Part shown: positions 9,336 through 17,846 of the stretch, in pieces
How positions within the stretch are numbered: the first letter of the stretch is position 1
Layout: each line of letters begins with the position of its first letter
Assembly: GCA_910586775.1 (NCBI GenBank)
Contig: CAJUJN010000038.1
Span: 1 to 39,130 of the forward strand
Length of the DNA stretch: 39,130 nt
Origin: an uncultured Acetatifactor sp.
GTDB taxonomy: Bacteria; Bacillota; Clostridia; Lachnospirales; Lachnospiraceae
Direction of reading: 5' to 3'
The notes under the pieces: generated by a model
The model's input: the letters and a program-made list of their open reading frames with translations, nothing else
What the model was told of the DNA's origin: nothing
Database searches by the model: none
Position numbers and translations under genes: made by a program

Positions 9336-9379
9336 AGTATATCATATAAATTTAATTTAGCAAGTACTAAAATAAATTT
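9336..9379 (-). promoter_or_regulatory. promoter and palindromic operator of the arsR-ABC operon
   Basis: Reading leftwards, TTGCTA (9363-9358) and TATACT (9341-9336) are separated by 16 bases. A 13-bp inverted repeat, AAATTTAATTTAG at 9348-9360 and CTAAAATAAATTT at 9367-9379, with one mismatch and a six-base spacer, overlaps the -35 box and spacer. That is the geometry expected for repression by the ArsR-type protein encoded next. Confidence 0.75.
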
Positions 9380-9422
9380 GCGGTAAGTTGCGGTAATTTG
9401 TGCTGATTGATTTGTGGAATTC

Positions 9423-9451
9423 TTTTCAGAAAAGCGTAATTCTGGTATAAT
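9423..9451 (+). promoter_or_regulatory. sigma-70 type promoter for the small gene at 9580
   Basis: An extended -10, TGGTATAAT ending at 9451, has TTTTCA at 9423-9428 with a 17-base spacer. It faces right, divergent from the arsR promoter about 80 bases away. Confidence 0.6.
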
Positions 9452-9579
9452 GGCTTTTGTAAAAGGAAAACGGCCCCGGGATTCTGTATTGTTTCGGAAT
9501 GGAAAGACTGTGGTTTTGGACAAAGCAGCGCCAGGGGAAAAACGCATTTATCTGCTGTAGAAGACGGGAGGTGCAGGCA

Positions 9580-9801
9580 ATGGAAAACGAAAAACTGATT
9601 GAAGATATTTTAAGACATCTGGACGGAGAGACACAGATGGGCGTGATGCGCATGAGTGTGGAGATGGATGAGAAGAAAAGCGGCGGCGGGGAGGTTTCCC
9701 ATAAATGCTGCAATATGTACGGCCGCCCGGCCAATGAGACCGTGGGACTGCTGGACTGTTATACGGACATGAACGCCGGAAGGCCGGACAATGAACGGTA
9801 A
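9580..9801 (+). CDS. small uncharacterised cysteine-containing protein
   Basis: A 73-residue protein I do not recognise. The start is the ATG at 9580, eight bases after GGGAGG; an in-frame start at 9499 lacks a ribosome site. It is acidic at the N-terminus (MENEKLIEDILRHLDGE) and has a CC pair in HKCCNMYGR and one more Cys in LLDCYTD. It has no signal peptide or membrane segment. It has its own promoter and ends in front of an inverted-repeat element, so it is probably monocistronic. The good promoter and ribosome site make it likely to be expressed, but nothing about its role can be read. Confidence 0.6.
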   Translation: MENEKLIEDILRHLDGETQMGVMRMSVEMDEKKSGGGEVSHKCCNMYGRPANETVGLLDCYTDMNAGRPDNER

Positions 9802-9881
9802 AAAATGCAGGATAAAATGGCCTTCGTCAACTGCTTCCACTATATCCTGGAGCCGTGGAAGCATGCCGGCATGACTTTCGC

Positions 9882-9980
9882 GGGGCCGTCGGGAAATAAC
9901 TGTATTCCCACAATATGTATTGTGATATGTTAGAAATCACAACTATATATTGTGAACGAATGCCAGTTCCCGACAGCCCC
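9882..9980. repeat. inverted-repeat element, copy 2 (between convergent genes)
   Basis: A 99-bp element starts GGGGCCGTCGGGAAATAA and ends TTCCCGACAGCCCC, so its ends match as inverted repeats with one mismatch in about 14. Inside are two further palindromes, CACAATATGTATTGTG at 9909-9924 and TCACAA-N7-TTGTGA at 9937-9955. The outer and first inner sequences match the element at 6928-6994. It separates the 3' ends of the small gene and the GH115 gene. Confidence 0.7.
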
Positions 9981-10018
9981 GTGGTAAAAGGGCAGGCAGA
10001 AGTGGAAAAGCTGGACCG

Positions 10019-12061
10019 CTATTTCTGCTTCATGGCGAGATACAGTTCCCAGTCCTTCGGATGATTCCTCATATTGGTGATAAGGACCACCTTTTTCCCT
10101 GCATCCTGGTTCATATACTGTCCGAACCATTGATAGAAATGGGGTCCGTCCCCTTCATTTCTGATATATCCCATGATTTTTTCCAGCATATAGGCAGTGA
10201 ACTTAATATCCGTCAGACAGTCGTTATCATAGAAGCCCTGCCATTTTCCATGTCCGGCGGCTTCCATGGCGGTAAGGACTTCCTGCAGGTATTCTACCGC
10301 CTGGCCGATTTGGACAAAGGCATCCTCAAAATGGCCCTGACGGAAGGTTTCGAAGGCTTTGCACACATTCAGCTGTGCCAGAAGGCTTTTATAGTGGATG
10401 ACAGCCTGGAGCAGGACAGAATCCCGAAACAGCTGCAATTCTCCGCTGTCTGAACCGTCTGTCTCTGACATCTGCTCCGCACAGACACTGCAGGAGAGAT
10501 AGTAATCCCGCATTTGTGAAAGTCCCCGGGTACCGATGTCTCTGACGGCGGCCACCTGGGCGGGCAGGTCTTTTTCCGGGGCAAGCCATAAAAGGTCTTT
10601 CTCCGGTGTGCCGAAATTCCCCGCCAGCCATCCGTGGCAGATTGCCCGCATGGTGTAGTGGTAATATTGCTCCGCCGCATGGTCGTCCTCGTTGGGGCCG
10701 TAGGACAGCATGGAGCGGAAGTACTGTTGGTACAACGCCTCCGTTTCCGCCGCATGGCGGGGAAAATAAAGGCTTGTATAGGCAGGAGCCTGCTTTCCCC
10801 AGATATGGGCAATGTGGTCCAGCATGTAGGTGTGGGGGCGCACGTTGGAGCAGTTTACCACCAGGAATTCATGCACGCCCCGTTCCTCCGCGCCGCACAG
10901 CTCCTTTTCCACAAACTGTGTGCTGTTGGGCAGCATGGTGATGTGGGATGCGGCCTGCAGATCATAGAAGGAGGCGTGATAATAAATGCCGTGTTTTCCC
11001 GCAGGGGAAGGCGGCAGCGCTTCGATTCTGGGGTTGTGCCGTCCCTGCCGTCTGGAAACCATTTTGCCGTATCCGTTGTCCGCCCAGATATAGATGACCT
11101 GCTCCGGAAGAGAGATATGCCCCTGTTGGTACAATTCCATCACCTCTCCGTACAGATTTGTGCAGCATACAGGATTTTCCATATACTCGCACAGGATTTC
11201 ATACTGCCTTGTAATCAGAGAACTGATCAGAGCGCCGCGCTTCCCGGGCGTGTCGTAGGAGGGATCGTCTGACCAGAAAGGGCGGTCTCCCTGTCCGCGG
11301 AATCCGATATTCCAGATTACCCTATTTTCTTTCTGCTCTTCGATGGCATCCCGCCAGAGTTTTTCAAAAAGTTCCGGGTACAGGCGATAGGAGGGAACCA
11401 GGTCGGGATATGCCCTGGCGAACATTTTGGCCCCCAGGGGTTCCGCGTGGTGGTGGGTAATCCAGAAGCCCATATCCGCGGCAAGACCGCGGAATTTATG
11501 GCTGTTGTGGTCGGTTCCCGGAATCACCATGTTTCCGCCGAGACGAAGCAGCGCTTCCATGGCCATTTCGAAGGCCTCGTTTTCCGTGATTCCCGTTTTG
11601 GGGTCGTAATGGTCCTGTCCCCATGCGTCCAGCAGCACTTCGTCATTGATGAACCAGCCGCGGTACCGGAATGAGAAGGAAGGGGAGGAAAAGCTGCCGT
11701 CAGGAATCTCGATGAAAGGCTTTCGGGTGAAAGCCTGGTCGTTCCAGTACCAGAAAGGGGTTACGCCGAGGAATTTTTCACTGAGGAAGAGCAGGGCGTA
11801 AATGATCCCCAATTCGTCTGCGCCGGTAATGCGGATGCGCCGTTGGGCTGCGGACAGGGTGGATATGGATATGGTGTAAGCTTCAGGGGGCAGCGTCCGG
11901 TCAGTGGCTATCACAAGCTCTGCCGGGGCGGCATCCGATAACGCGGCATCCGGCGGTGCGAGGGTCATGGAAATGTCCCGGAGAAATCTGTTGTAGGCGC
12001 GTCTTAATATGGAGGTCTGTTCTGTCTGCCATATGATATTTATATTGGATGTGAGTATCAT
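10019..12061 (-). CDS. glycoside hydrolase family 115 (alpha-glucuronidase-type) enzyme
   Basis: A 680-residue protein with features I associate with GH115. The N-terminal domain ends ADELGIIYALLFLSEKFLGV and is followed by PFWYW and the barrel start FSFRYRGWFINDE, then LGGNMVIPGTDHNSHKFRG, WIWN-type strands, and VIYIWADNGYG near residue 350. GH115 enzymes remove (4-O-methyl-)alpha-glucuronic acid from xylan or related polymers. At 680 residues it is shorter than many members, which carry extra C-terminal domains. No signal peptide is seen, so it should act on imported oligosaccharides. The ATG at 12061 has AAAGGAAG about eight bases upstream. It is divergent from the sensor-kinase gene, with a 269-bp shared control region. 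Confidence 0.85.
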   Translation of the reverse strand: MILTSNINIIWQTEQTSILRRAYNRFLRDISMTLAPPDAALSDAAPAELVIATDRTLPPEAYTISISTLSAAQRRIRITGADELGIIYALLFLSEKFLGVTPFWYWNDQAFTRKPFIEIPDGSFSSPSFSFRYRGWFINDEVLLDAWGQDHYDPKTGITENEAFEMAMEALLRLGGNMVIPGTDHNSHKFRGLAADMGFWITHHHAEPLGAKMFARAYPDLVPSYRLYPELFEKLWRDAIEEQKENRVIWNIGFRGQGDRPFWSDDPSYDTPGKRGALISSLITRQYEILCEYMENPVCCTNLYGEVMELYQQGHISLPEQVIYIWADNGYGKMVSRRQGRHNPRIEALPPSPAGKHGIYYHASFYDLQAASHITMLPNSTQFVEKELCGAEERGVHEFLVVNCSNVRPHTYMLDHIAHIWGKQAPAYTSLYFPRHAAETEALYQQYFRSMLSYGPNEDDHAAEQYYHYTMRAICHGWLAGNFGTPEKDLLWLAPEKDLPAQVAAVRDIGTRGLSQMRDYYLSCSVCAEQMSETDGSDSGELQLFRDSVLLQAVIHYKSLLAQLNVCKAFETFRQGHFEDAFVQIGQAVEYLQEVLTAMEAAGHGKWQGFYDNDCLTDIKFTAYMLEKIMGYIRNEGDGPHFYQWFGQYMNQDAGKKVVLITNMRNHPKDWELYLAMKQK

Positions 12062-12151
12062 GCGTATATCTTCCTTTCGGGTTTAAATATTATGCCCATT
12101 GTATCCGGAAAGGTAAGAAATGTAAAGGCTGAAAAGGACATTTGCCGGTTA

Positions 12152-12219
12152 ATGTAAAAAGAAGTTCCATATGTAAAAATTTGTACATAGTGAAGGCGGG
12201 GTATTTTGATTATAATGAA
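12152..12219 (+). promoter_or_regulatory. activator-type promoter of the sensor-kinase/regulator operon
   Basis: A perfect -10, TATAATGAA at 12211-12219, has no good -35. Instead ATGTAAA (12171-12177), eight bases, then CATAG (12186-12190) lie 20 bases before the -10. A further ATGTAAAAA sits 19 bases upstream at 12152. The same motif with identical spacing occurs before the binding-protein gene (15807-15855), so a shared activator, probably the response regulator encoded at 14067, is inferred. Confidence 0.65.
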
Positions 12220-12330
12220 GGTATCCTGTTGCTGACCAACTGTTTCGCGATGGCTGCAATGGAAATGATATTGCGATGAAAAACAAGATGAAAACCATAA
12301 AATTGCATAGCCGAAAGGAGCGGAAAGGAT

Positions 12331-14055
12331 ATGACAGGACGAAGAAAGCAGTCACTGCAACAGAAGCTTGCCATGGTGTTTGCTGTCATTATAGCGAGCA
12401 TCATGCTCATTATGCTGGTGCTGCATGTCAGAACGGTGTATGTAGTCCGTCAGATTACATATGAGAAGATGAACTCGCAGGCGGAATACTACCAGCAGAC
12501 CTTTGAGACAGAGATTCAGGGGATTCTGGCTCTGCAGCTGGACTTTTTCAATAACCGCCAGTTGCCCTTTCTGGCATATCCGGATTCGGGGTTAAGCGCA
12601 TATGAGGAAAGGGAGGCTGTTCTGACGGTTCAGGAGCGGATTAGAACGATTACGGAAGTGAGCAGGCTGATTCAGTCAGGCTTTCTTTACATTCCCCGCA
12701 ATGACTATTTTATTTCCCAGGGGACCATCCGGCGTATGACAGAGCAGGACAGGGAAAATATGGAGCGGTATCTGCAGGAATATGAGAGCGGTGTTCAGTT
12801 TGACGGTGAGGATTTTTATTCTGTCAGAACAGGGGAGAAAGGCAGCATCATTGCAAAGAATCCGCAGTTTGTCTTTGTCCTTGTTTTTTCGGGCAGGCAG
12901 ATTGAAGAGAGCCTTTCCGTTCTGAATACTTCAGAGCAGGGAGGCGTGTTCATTTATAACGAGAAAAGTGATGTCATGCTGGAAAGCAGCCCGAGGGAAG
13001 GCATGGGGCGCATGGTATGGGAGCAGCTGGAACAGGGAGAGCGGGAAATGCCGCTGATGGATATCAGGCAGATTCGGGTAAACGGCAGGAAATACCTCGT
13101 TCTGGTCGGAAAACGGGGAGAAGCGGGAACCTTTGTACAGTATGTGGAGGAAGCGCCGCTTATGGAACATATTACGAAATCCTGGTACTACGTGGCGGCT
13201 GCATTTTTCTGCATGATTGGAATTTCGATCATCTTCATATGGTATACCAGAAAGACGGTGCACAGGCCGCTGAATATCCTGGTACAGGCTTTTGAGCGGG
13301 TGAAGAGAGGCAATCTGGACGAGCATATCTATCATGGGAAGGAGGATGAGTTTTCCTATCTTTATCTGGCCTTTAACGAAATGGAAGACAGGCTGTCACA
13401 GCTGATTGATGAAGTATATGTGCAGAAGAATCTGGTGCAGAAAGCGCAGCTGAAACAGATGCAGGCGCAGATTAATCCTCATTTTCTATATAACAGCTTC
13501 TTTATTCTGAGCAGGCGTATCAAGCGGCAGGATTATGACGGCGCGGAAGAATTTGCGGTGCATCTGGGGAATTATTTTAAATATCTGACAAGGGACGGCG
13601 CCGACTTCATACCGCTGCGGCAGGAGGCGGAGCATGCGAGAAGCTATGCCGCCATTCAACAGGACAGATTTTCGGGCCGCGTAAAGGTGGCTTTCGGGGA
13701 CTTGCCGGAGAATTACAGAGATTTACTGGTTCCAAGGCTGATTATCCAGCCTTTATTGGAGAATGCCTTTGACCATGGGTTGGAGAATAAAGTCAGCGGC
13801 GGTATCCTGCTGGTCTGCTTCATTGCCCGGGAGGACGGCATACGGATTCGGGTGGAGGATAACGGGGAAGAGGCAGGCGACGAGGACATCCTCAGGATGC
13901 GGGAGGCCCTGGAAGGACAGGATGCGGAGGAAGTGACGGGAATCGTAAATATTCACCGCAGACTGAAAATTTATTTCCATGGAAAGTCGGGGCTTCTGGT
14001 GGAGAGAAGCAGCCTTGGGGGAGTTGCTGTCACGATAGAGATTCAGATGGCGTGA
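12331..14055 (+). CDS. YesM-type sensor histidine kinase
   Basis: A 574-residue membrane kinase. The first membrane helix spans about 13-33, an extracytoplasmic sensing region follows to about 284, the second helix is about 285-305, then comes a HAMP linker and coiled coil. The kinase is of the His_kinase/YesM class: phosphoacceptor His384 in QINPHFLYNS, N-box QPLLENAFDHG at 473-483, and a degenerate G-box around DNG at 510-512. Such kinases sense extracellular sugars, often through the binding protein of an ABC importer, and phosphorylate an AraC-type regulator. The next gene is that regulator, starting 11 bases after the stop, so they are coupled. AAAGGAG and GGAAAGGAT precede the ATG. Confidence 0.95.
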   Translation: MTGRRKQSLQQKLAMVFAVIIASIMLIMLVLHVRTVYVVRQITYEKMNSQAEYYQQTFETEIQGILALQLDFFNNRQLPFLAYPDSGLSAYEEREAVLTVQERIRTITEVSRLIQSGFLYIPRNDYFISQGTIRRMTEQDRENMERYLQEYESGVQFDGEDFYSVRTGEKGSIIAKNPQFVFVLVFSGRQIEESLSVLNTSEQGGVFIYNEKSDVMLESSPREGMGRMVWEQLEQGEREMPLMDIRQIRVNGRKYLVLVGKRGEAGTFVQYVEEAPLMEHITKSWYYVAAAFFCMIGISIIFIWYTRKTVHRPLNILVQAFERVKRGNLDEHIYHGKEDEFSYLYLAFNEMEDRLSQLIDEVYVQKNLVQKAQLKQMQAQINPHFLYNSFFILSRRIKRQDYDGAEEFAVHLGNYFKYLTRDGADFIPLRQEAEHARSYAAIQQDRFSGRVKVAFGDLPENYRDLLVPRLIIQPLLENAFDHGLENKVSGGILLVCFIAREDGIRIRVEDNGEEAGDEDILRMREALEGQDAEEVTGIVNIHRRLKIYFHGKSGLLVERSSLGGVAVTIEIQMA

Positions 14056-14066
14056 GGAGGGTGTGT

Positions 14067-15812
14067 ATGAATCAGAATTTGCTGATTGTAGACGATGAAG
14101 CGGAGATTTTGTCCTGGCTGGCGGAATTATTTAAGTATGAGTTTACGCTTGAGGCAGGAAACGGCTGCCGGCATGAATATACAGCGGGCGGGCACGACGG
14201 CAGCGAGGTACGGAAAACCGAAAATGAATATACTGACGAGTGTGACAGGGAACTTGGCGTATATACGGCAAATTCCGCCATGGAGGCCGTCAGGCTACTG
14301 GCAAAGATAAGATTTGACGTAGTGTTGACGGATATCCGCATGCCGGGCATGGACGGGATTACTCTGTTCCGTCATATCAAGGAAAACTGGCCCAGGTGCA
14401 AGACAGTATTTCTAACGGGATACCGTAATTTTGAAGATGTGTATCAGATTATAAATCACGGGGATGTAAAGTATATTCTGAAAAGCGAAGATGATGCTGT
14501 TATCATGGACGCTGTTCGGGATTTCCTGCTCATGAGCAGGCAGGAGTTGGAGCGGGAGATGCAGCAGAAGGAACAGGAAAGATGGCTGAATGAGGCAAAG
14601 TACTGGCTGAAACAGGATTTTATGAACCAGTTGTGCGCAGGAAGCCTGCCGCACAACCCCAATGAGCGAATGCAGTCCCTGGGAATCCCACTGGATGCCG
14701 GGAAGGAGGTGCTGCCTTTCTTTCTCAGGATAGAAAAGGACTGGAAAGAGCAGGAAAGGGAGTCTTTATTTCAGGAGGAAGCACTGATTACAATTCTGCA
14801 GGAGAATGTGCCTCTGAAGCTGAAGTTCTATGTGCACATCCTGGGCGGCAGTCAGGAGCTTCTGCTGGTACAGCCCATAGAAGAAATGGCAGACTGGCAG
14901 ATGGTTGCCGTGATTTCCCAGGGCGCTGTGGAATATGCACAGGAGCGCTTCCGGAATCTTTACAATGCCACGGTCTCGGCGGTGGCTGCGTCGGAGCCGG
15001 TGCTTTTTGCCGATATTGCCGTATGTCTGCGAAGGATGAAGCAGTATATGTTCGGATATATGGGCGGGGCCCGGGAAGCGATTTTGAGGCTGGATGCCGT
15101 GGCTCCGGAAAGTGAGGAGAGGGCATGTCAGGATTATTTTACCTGGATGGTGTCTCTGCGGAATCTGTTGGAGACGCGCAAGCAGCAGGATTATTTCGCG
15201 CTGCTTCGCAAGTGCCTGCGGGAGATGGCGGGGAAGAGCAGCAGCCATGATACTATTGCATTGGAGATTTATTACAGTATTTCCGTGCTGCTTCTACAGT
15301 TTATCAATGAAAATCATTTAAACGAGCAGATAGCTTTTCAATTGGGAATCTATAAGCTGACCAGGGTGGAGGAGCATGAAAGCTGGGCGCAGGCTGCGGA
15401 GTATCTGACAGAGGTGTCAGAAGCGATTTTTTCCCTGTTGGAGACAAATGAAAACAATCTGGCAAACCATGCCCTTGGGAGGGTGGTGGATTATATAGAA
15501 AAGCATTTGGATGAGGAGCTTTCCCTGACAATGCTGGCGGATGTGGGAGGCTTTAACGCAAGCTATCTGTCCAGGCTCTTTCGGCAGATGCAGAATGAAA
15601 CCATCAGCGACTTCATCTTACACAAACGGATAGAGCTGGCCAAGGACATGTTGGCAAATAGCAATGAGAAGATTCAGAAAATAGCGGCCAGGACAGGTTA
15701 TCTCTCGCCGCATTCCTTTACAAGGGCATTCAGGAACGAAGTGGGAATCTCCCCAACGGAGTACAGGGAGATGAAGATGGGAGAAAGAAGTAGTTTCGGG
15801 CAACCAATGTAA
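14067..15812 (+). CDS. YesN-type response regulator (receiver plus AraC helix-turn-helix)
   Basis: A 581-residue regulator starting at the ATG at 14067 behind GAGGAGGG. The receiver domain has the acidic pair Asp9-Asp10 (LLIVDDE), phosphoacceptor Asp89 in VVLTDIRMPGMDG, Thr117 and Lys139. The spacing from the acidic pair to Asp89 is about 33 residues longer than in ordinary receivers, because of a hydrophilic insert at about residues 27-61. A long middle domain follows, and residues from about 480 onward form the AraC DNA-binding domain (LTMLADVGGFNASYLSRLF; IAARTGYLSPHSFTRAF). Its expected targets are the promoters at 12152-12219 and 15807-15855. The stop codon itself lies inside the ATGTAAA box of the downstream promoter. 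Confidence 0.95.
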   Translation: MNQNLLIVDDEAEILSWLAELFKYEFTLEAGNGCRHEYTAGGHDGSEVRKTENEYTDECDRELGVYTANSAMEAVRLLAKIRFDVVLTDIRMPGMDGITLFRHIKENWPRCKTVFLTGYRNFEDVYQIINHGDVKYILKSEDDAVIMDAVRDFLLMSRQELEREMQQKEQERWLNEAKYWLKQDFMNQLCAGSLPHNPNERMQSLGIPLDAGKEVLPFFLRIEKDWKEQERESLFQEEALITILQENVPLKLKFYVHILGGSQELLLVQPIEEMADWQMVAVISQGAVEYAQERFRNLYNATVSAVAASEPVLFADIAVCLRRMKQYMFGYMGGAREAILRLDAVAPESEERACQDYFTWMVSLRNLLETRKQQDYFALLRKCLREMAGKSSSHDTIALEIYYSISVLLLQFINENHLNEQIAFQLGIYKLTRVEEHESWAQAAEYLTEVSEAIFSLLETNENNLANHALGRVVDYIEKHLDEELSLTMLADVGGFNASYLSRLFRQMQNETISDFILHKRIELAKDMLANSNEKIQKIAARTGYLSPHSFTRAFRNEVGISPTEYREMKMGERSSFGQPM

Positions 15813-15855
15813 AGACATGCCCATAGCATCCTGTGAGAGGAGACGCTATAATGAA
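15807..15855 (+). promoter_or_regulatory. activator-type promoter of the ABC importer operon
   Basis: ATGTAAA at 15807-15813, eight bases, CATAG at 15822-15826, twenty bases and TATAATGAA at 15847-15855 reproduce exactly the architecture before the sensor-kinase gene. The -35 position reads TAGCAT, far from consensus, as expected for activator-dependent transcription. Confidence 0.7.
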
Positions 15856-15884
15856 CTCATCAAACGAACACAGGAGGGAAAACG

Positions 15885-17681
15885 ATGAAGAAGAAACTGG
15901 TAACGATGTTATTAATGGCTGCTATGACAGCATCTCTGATAGCTTGCGGCAGTGAAGGGGAAGGAGCTTCTCAGGACAGCACCGGGCAGAACAGTACAGC
16001 GCAGGACAGCGAAGCGGGCTCAGATGCCGGAGCGGGCAACTCTGATGAGGAATCTCAGAAGGAATCCCAGGCAGCAGAAGGAGTGTCGGCGGATATGAAT
16101 TATTACGGATATGAGGAGCCTGTTACAATCAAGATAGGCATCAGTTATTCGGCGGCAGCGGATTTTACGTTTCTGGGCGGCGAGACGGTGGAGGATAATA
16201 CCTGGATGAGCTTGTATAATGCCAACAATATCATGCCGGAGATTATGTATGAGGTAGACCCTTCCCAGGCCGATACGAAGCTGTCCACGGCAATCCTGTC
16301 GGGCGACTATCCGGATGTCTTCGAAGGGACGGGCGCAGAGTACAAGAATTATGTGGAATCCGGAGCGGTTGCGGATATTACGGAAGCCTATGAGCAATAT
16401 GCCAGTCCTGAATTGAAAGAGTATATGAACAATTATGACGGCGGCATGGCGCTGGGGAGTCTGTACATTGACGGCAGGCTGTACGGGCTTCCCAAGGTGA
16501 GTGACCCTTACAGCAATGCCCATGTGATGTGGATCAGGCAGGACTGGCTGGACAATCTGGGGCTTCAGATACCGGAGACAATGGATGAGCTGAAGGAAGT
16601 GGCCCATGCATTCACCTATGACGATCCGGACGGAAACGGCCGGAATGATACCTACGGGCTTGCTTTGGACGGTATCAATGTGCTGAATAATTCTGTAGGG
16701 AATGCGGAGCCCATATTCAACGGTTTTGGATGCTGGTTCAGCGCCAGCGGGTTGTCCTATATAGATGACGGAAATGGTGAGATCATCTGGGGAGGCGCAA
16801 ATACGGAAGGAATGAAGCAGGCGCTTCAGTTCCTGAAAGAACTGTATGATGACAAGAGCCTGGCGACGGATTTCATTACCATGGATGATCAGAGTGTCTT
16901 TGCCGAGGCGGGCGCAGGACGCTGCGGAATCTGGTTCGGACCTAACTGGGGCGCCATGGACCCGGCGCAGAATGCCAGCCTGAACAATCCCGACTGCCAT
17001 ATCGTGGCCGCGGCCGTGCCTTCCGCAACCGGTGAGGCGACAAAGGCATACGCATCCGCGACTGTGAACAAGGTATATTTTGTGAGCAGCAAGTGTGCGA
17101 ACCCTGAAGTATTGGTGAAGCTTTGGAATCTGAGCGTCAAGTACCAGAATGCGGAGTACTGCACCGCAGAGGAATATAACATGTATTTCGGCGACAGTGT
17201 GAACTATACCGGCCAGAAGACATCCCTTATCTCGGGTGAGGCTCCCAACGGCCGCTCCACAAATCTGGCTTTGATGGAGGCTCTGAAAACAGGAGACGAA
17301 TCCGTGCTGACCGCAAAGCAGCTGGAGAATTATACTGCTATCAAGACCTACATGGATGCGGTTGCGGACGGTACATTTGACCCGAACGACACAGTACAGA
17401 AGAGAGGGCTGTCTCTTTACACCGTACATGCGGATGAGAGAAGCGCGTGGTCGGTTCTTCACAAGATGATTGCGGATCATGACTATGTGGATGCCGCTTT
17501 TAACGGGATTCCTTCCGATGCGGTATCTGAGGCTTCCACCACATTGAAGAAGCAGCTGACAGAGACCATTGTGAAAGTCGTTACCGGCGCTCAGGAGGTG
17601 GACAGCTATGATTCCTTCCTGAATACATGGTATGCATACGGCGGGCAGGATGCCATGGATGAGGCGAATGACGCCCGGTAA
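15885..17681 (+). CDS. ABC sugar importer, extracellular solute-binding lipoprotein
   Basis: A 598-residue binding lipoprotein. A lysine-rich start and hydrophobic signal lead to the lipobox LIAC with the lipidated Cys21, followed by a Ser/Gln/Glu-rich low-complexity linker to about residue 65. The rest is the large oligosaccharide-binding fold seen with LplB/YtcP-type permeases, with typical WIRQDWLDNLGLQIPETMDE near 213-232 and an EF-hand-like DDPDGNGRNDTYG loop near 247-259. It should capture oligosaccharides outside the cell for the two following permeases. The start at 15885 has CAGGAGGG at proper distance. Two stem-loops follow the gene and may let this subunit be made in excess. Confidence 0.93.
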   Translation: MKKKLVTMLLMAAMTASLIACGSEGEGASQDSTGQNSTAQDSEAGSDAGAGNSDEESQKESQAAEGVSADMNYYGYEEPVTIKIGISYSAAADFTFLGGETVEDNTWMSLYNANNIMPEIMYEVDPSQADTKLSTAILSGDYPDVFEGTGAEYKNYVESGAVADITEAYEQYASPELKEYMNNYDGGMALGSLYIDGRLYGLPKVSDPYSNAHVMWIRQDWLDNLGLQIPETMDELKEVAHAFTYDDPDGNGRNDTYGLALDGINVLNNSVGNAEPIFNGFGCWFSASGLSYIDDGNGEIIWGGANTEGMKQALQFLKELYDDKSLATDFITMDDQSVFAEAGAGRCGIWFGPNWGAMDPAQNASLNNPDCHIVAAAVPSATGEATKAYASATVNKVYFVSSKCANPEVLVKLWNLSVKYQNAEYCTAEEYNMYFGDSVNYTGQKTSLISGEAPNGRSTNLALMEALKTGDESVLTAKQLENYTAIKTYMDAVADGTFDPNDTVQKRGLSLYTVHADERSAWSVLHKMIADHDYVDAAFNGIPSDAVSEASTTLKKQLTETIVKVVTGAQEVDSYDSFLNTWYAYGGQDAMDEANDAR

Positions 17682-17707
17682 CAGGGGAAGCCAGACAGAT
17701 GCGGCAT

Positions 17708-17803
17708 GCCCTGCTCCAGATGTCAGCAGGGCAAAAGCCGGTCTGAAATAAAGAAGGTCGACAGCGGGAGGTAATGGAATATGTAAATCCGATACCTTCC
17801 GCT
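17708..17803 (+). other. two intercistronic stem-loops between binding protein and permease
   Basis: A perfect 8-bp stem GCCCTGCT/AGCAGGGC (17708-17715 and 17725-17732) is followed by an 11-bp stem AGCGGGAGGTA/TACCTTCCGCT (17763-17773 and 17793-17803, one mismatch). Neither has a long T-tract. Hairpins at this place commonly stabilise the upstream message or partly terminate, raising binding-protein levels over permeases; that role is inference here. Confidence 0.6.
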
Positions 17804-17846
17804 TTGTGTATAAAAGGGCTGCTTTTGCAGCGGATTGAGAGGGAAT

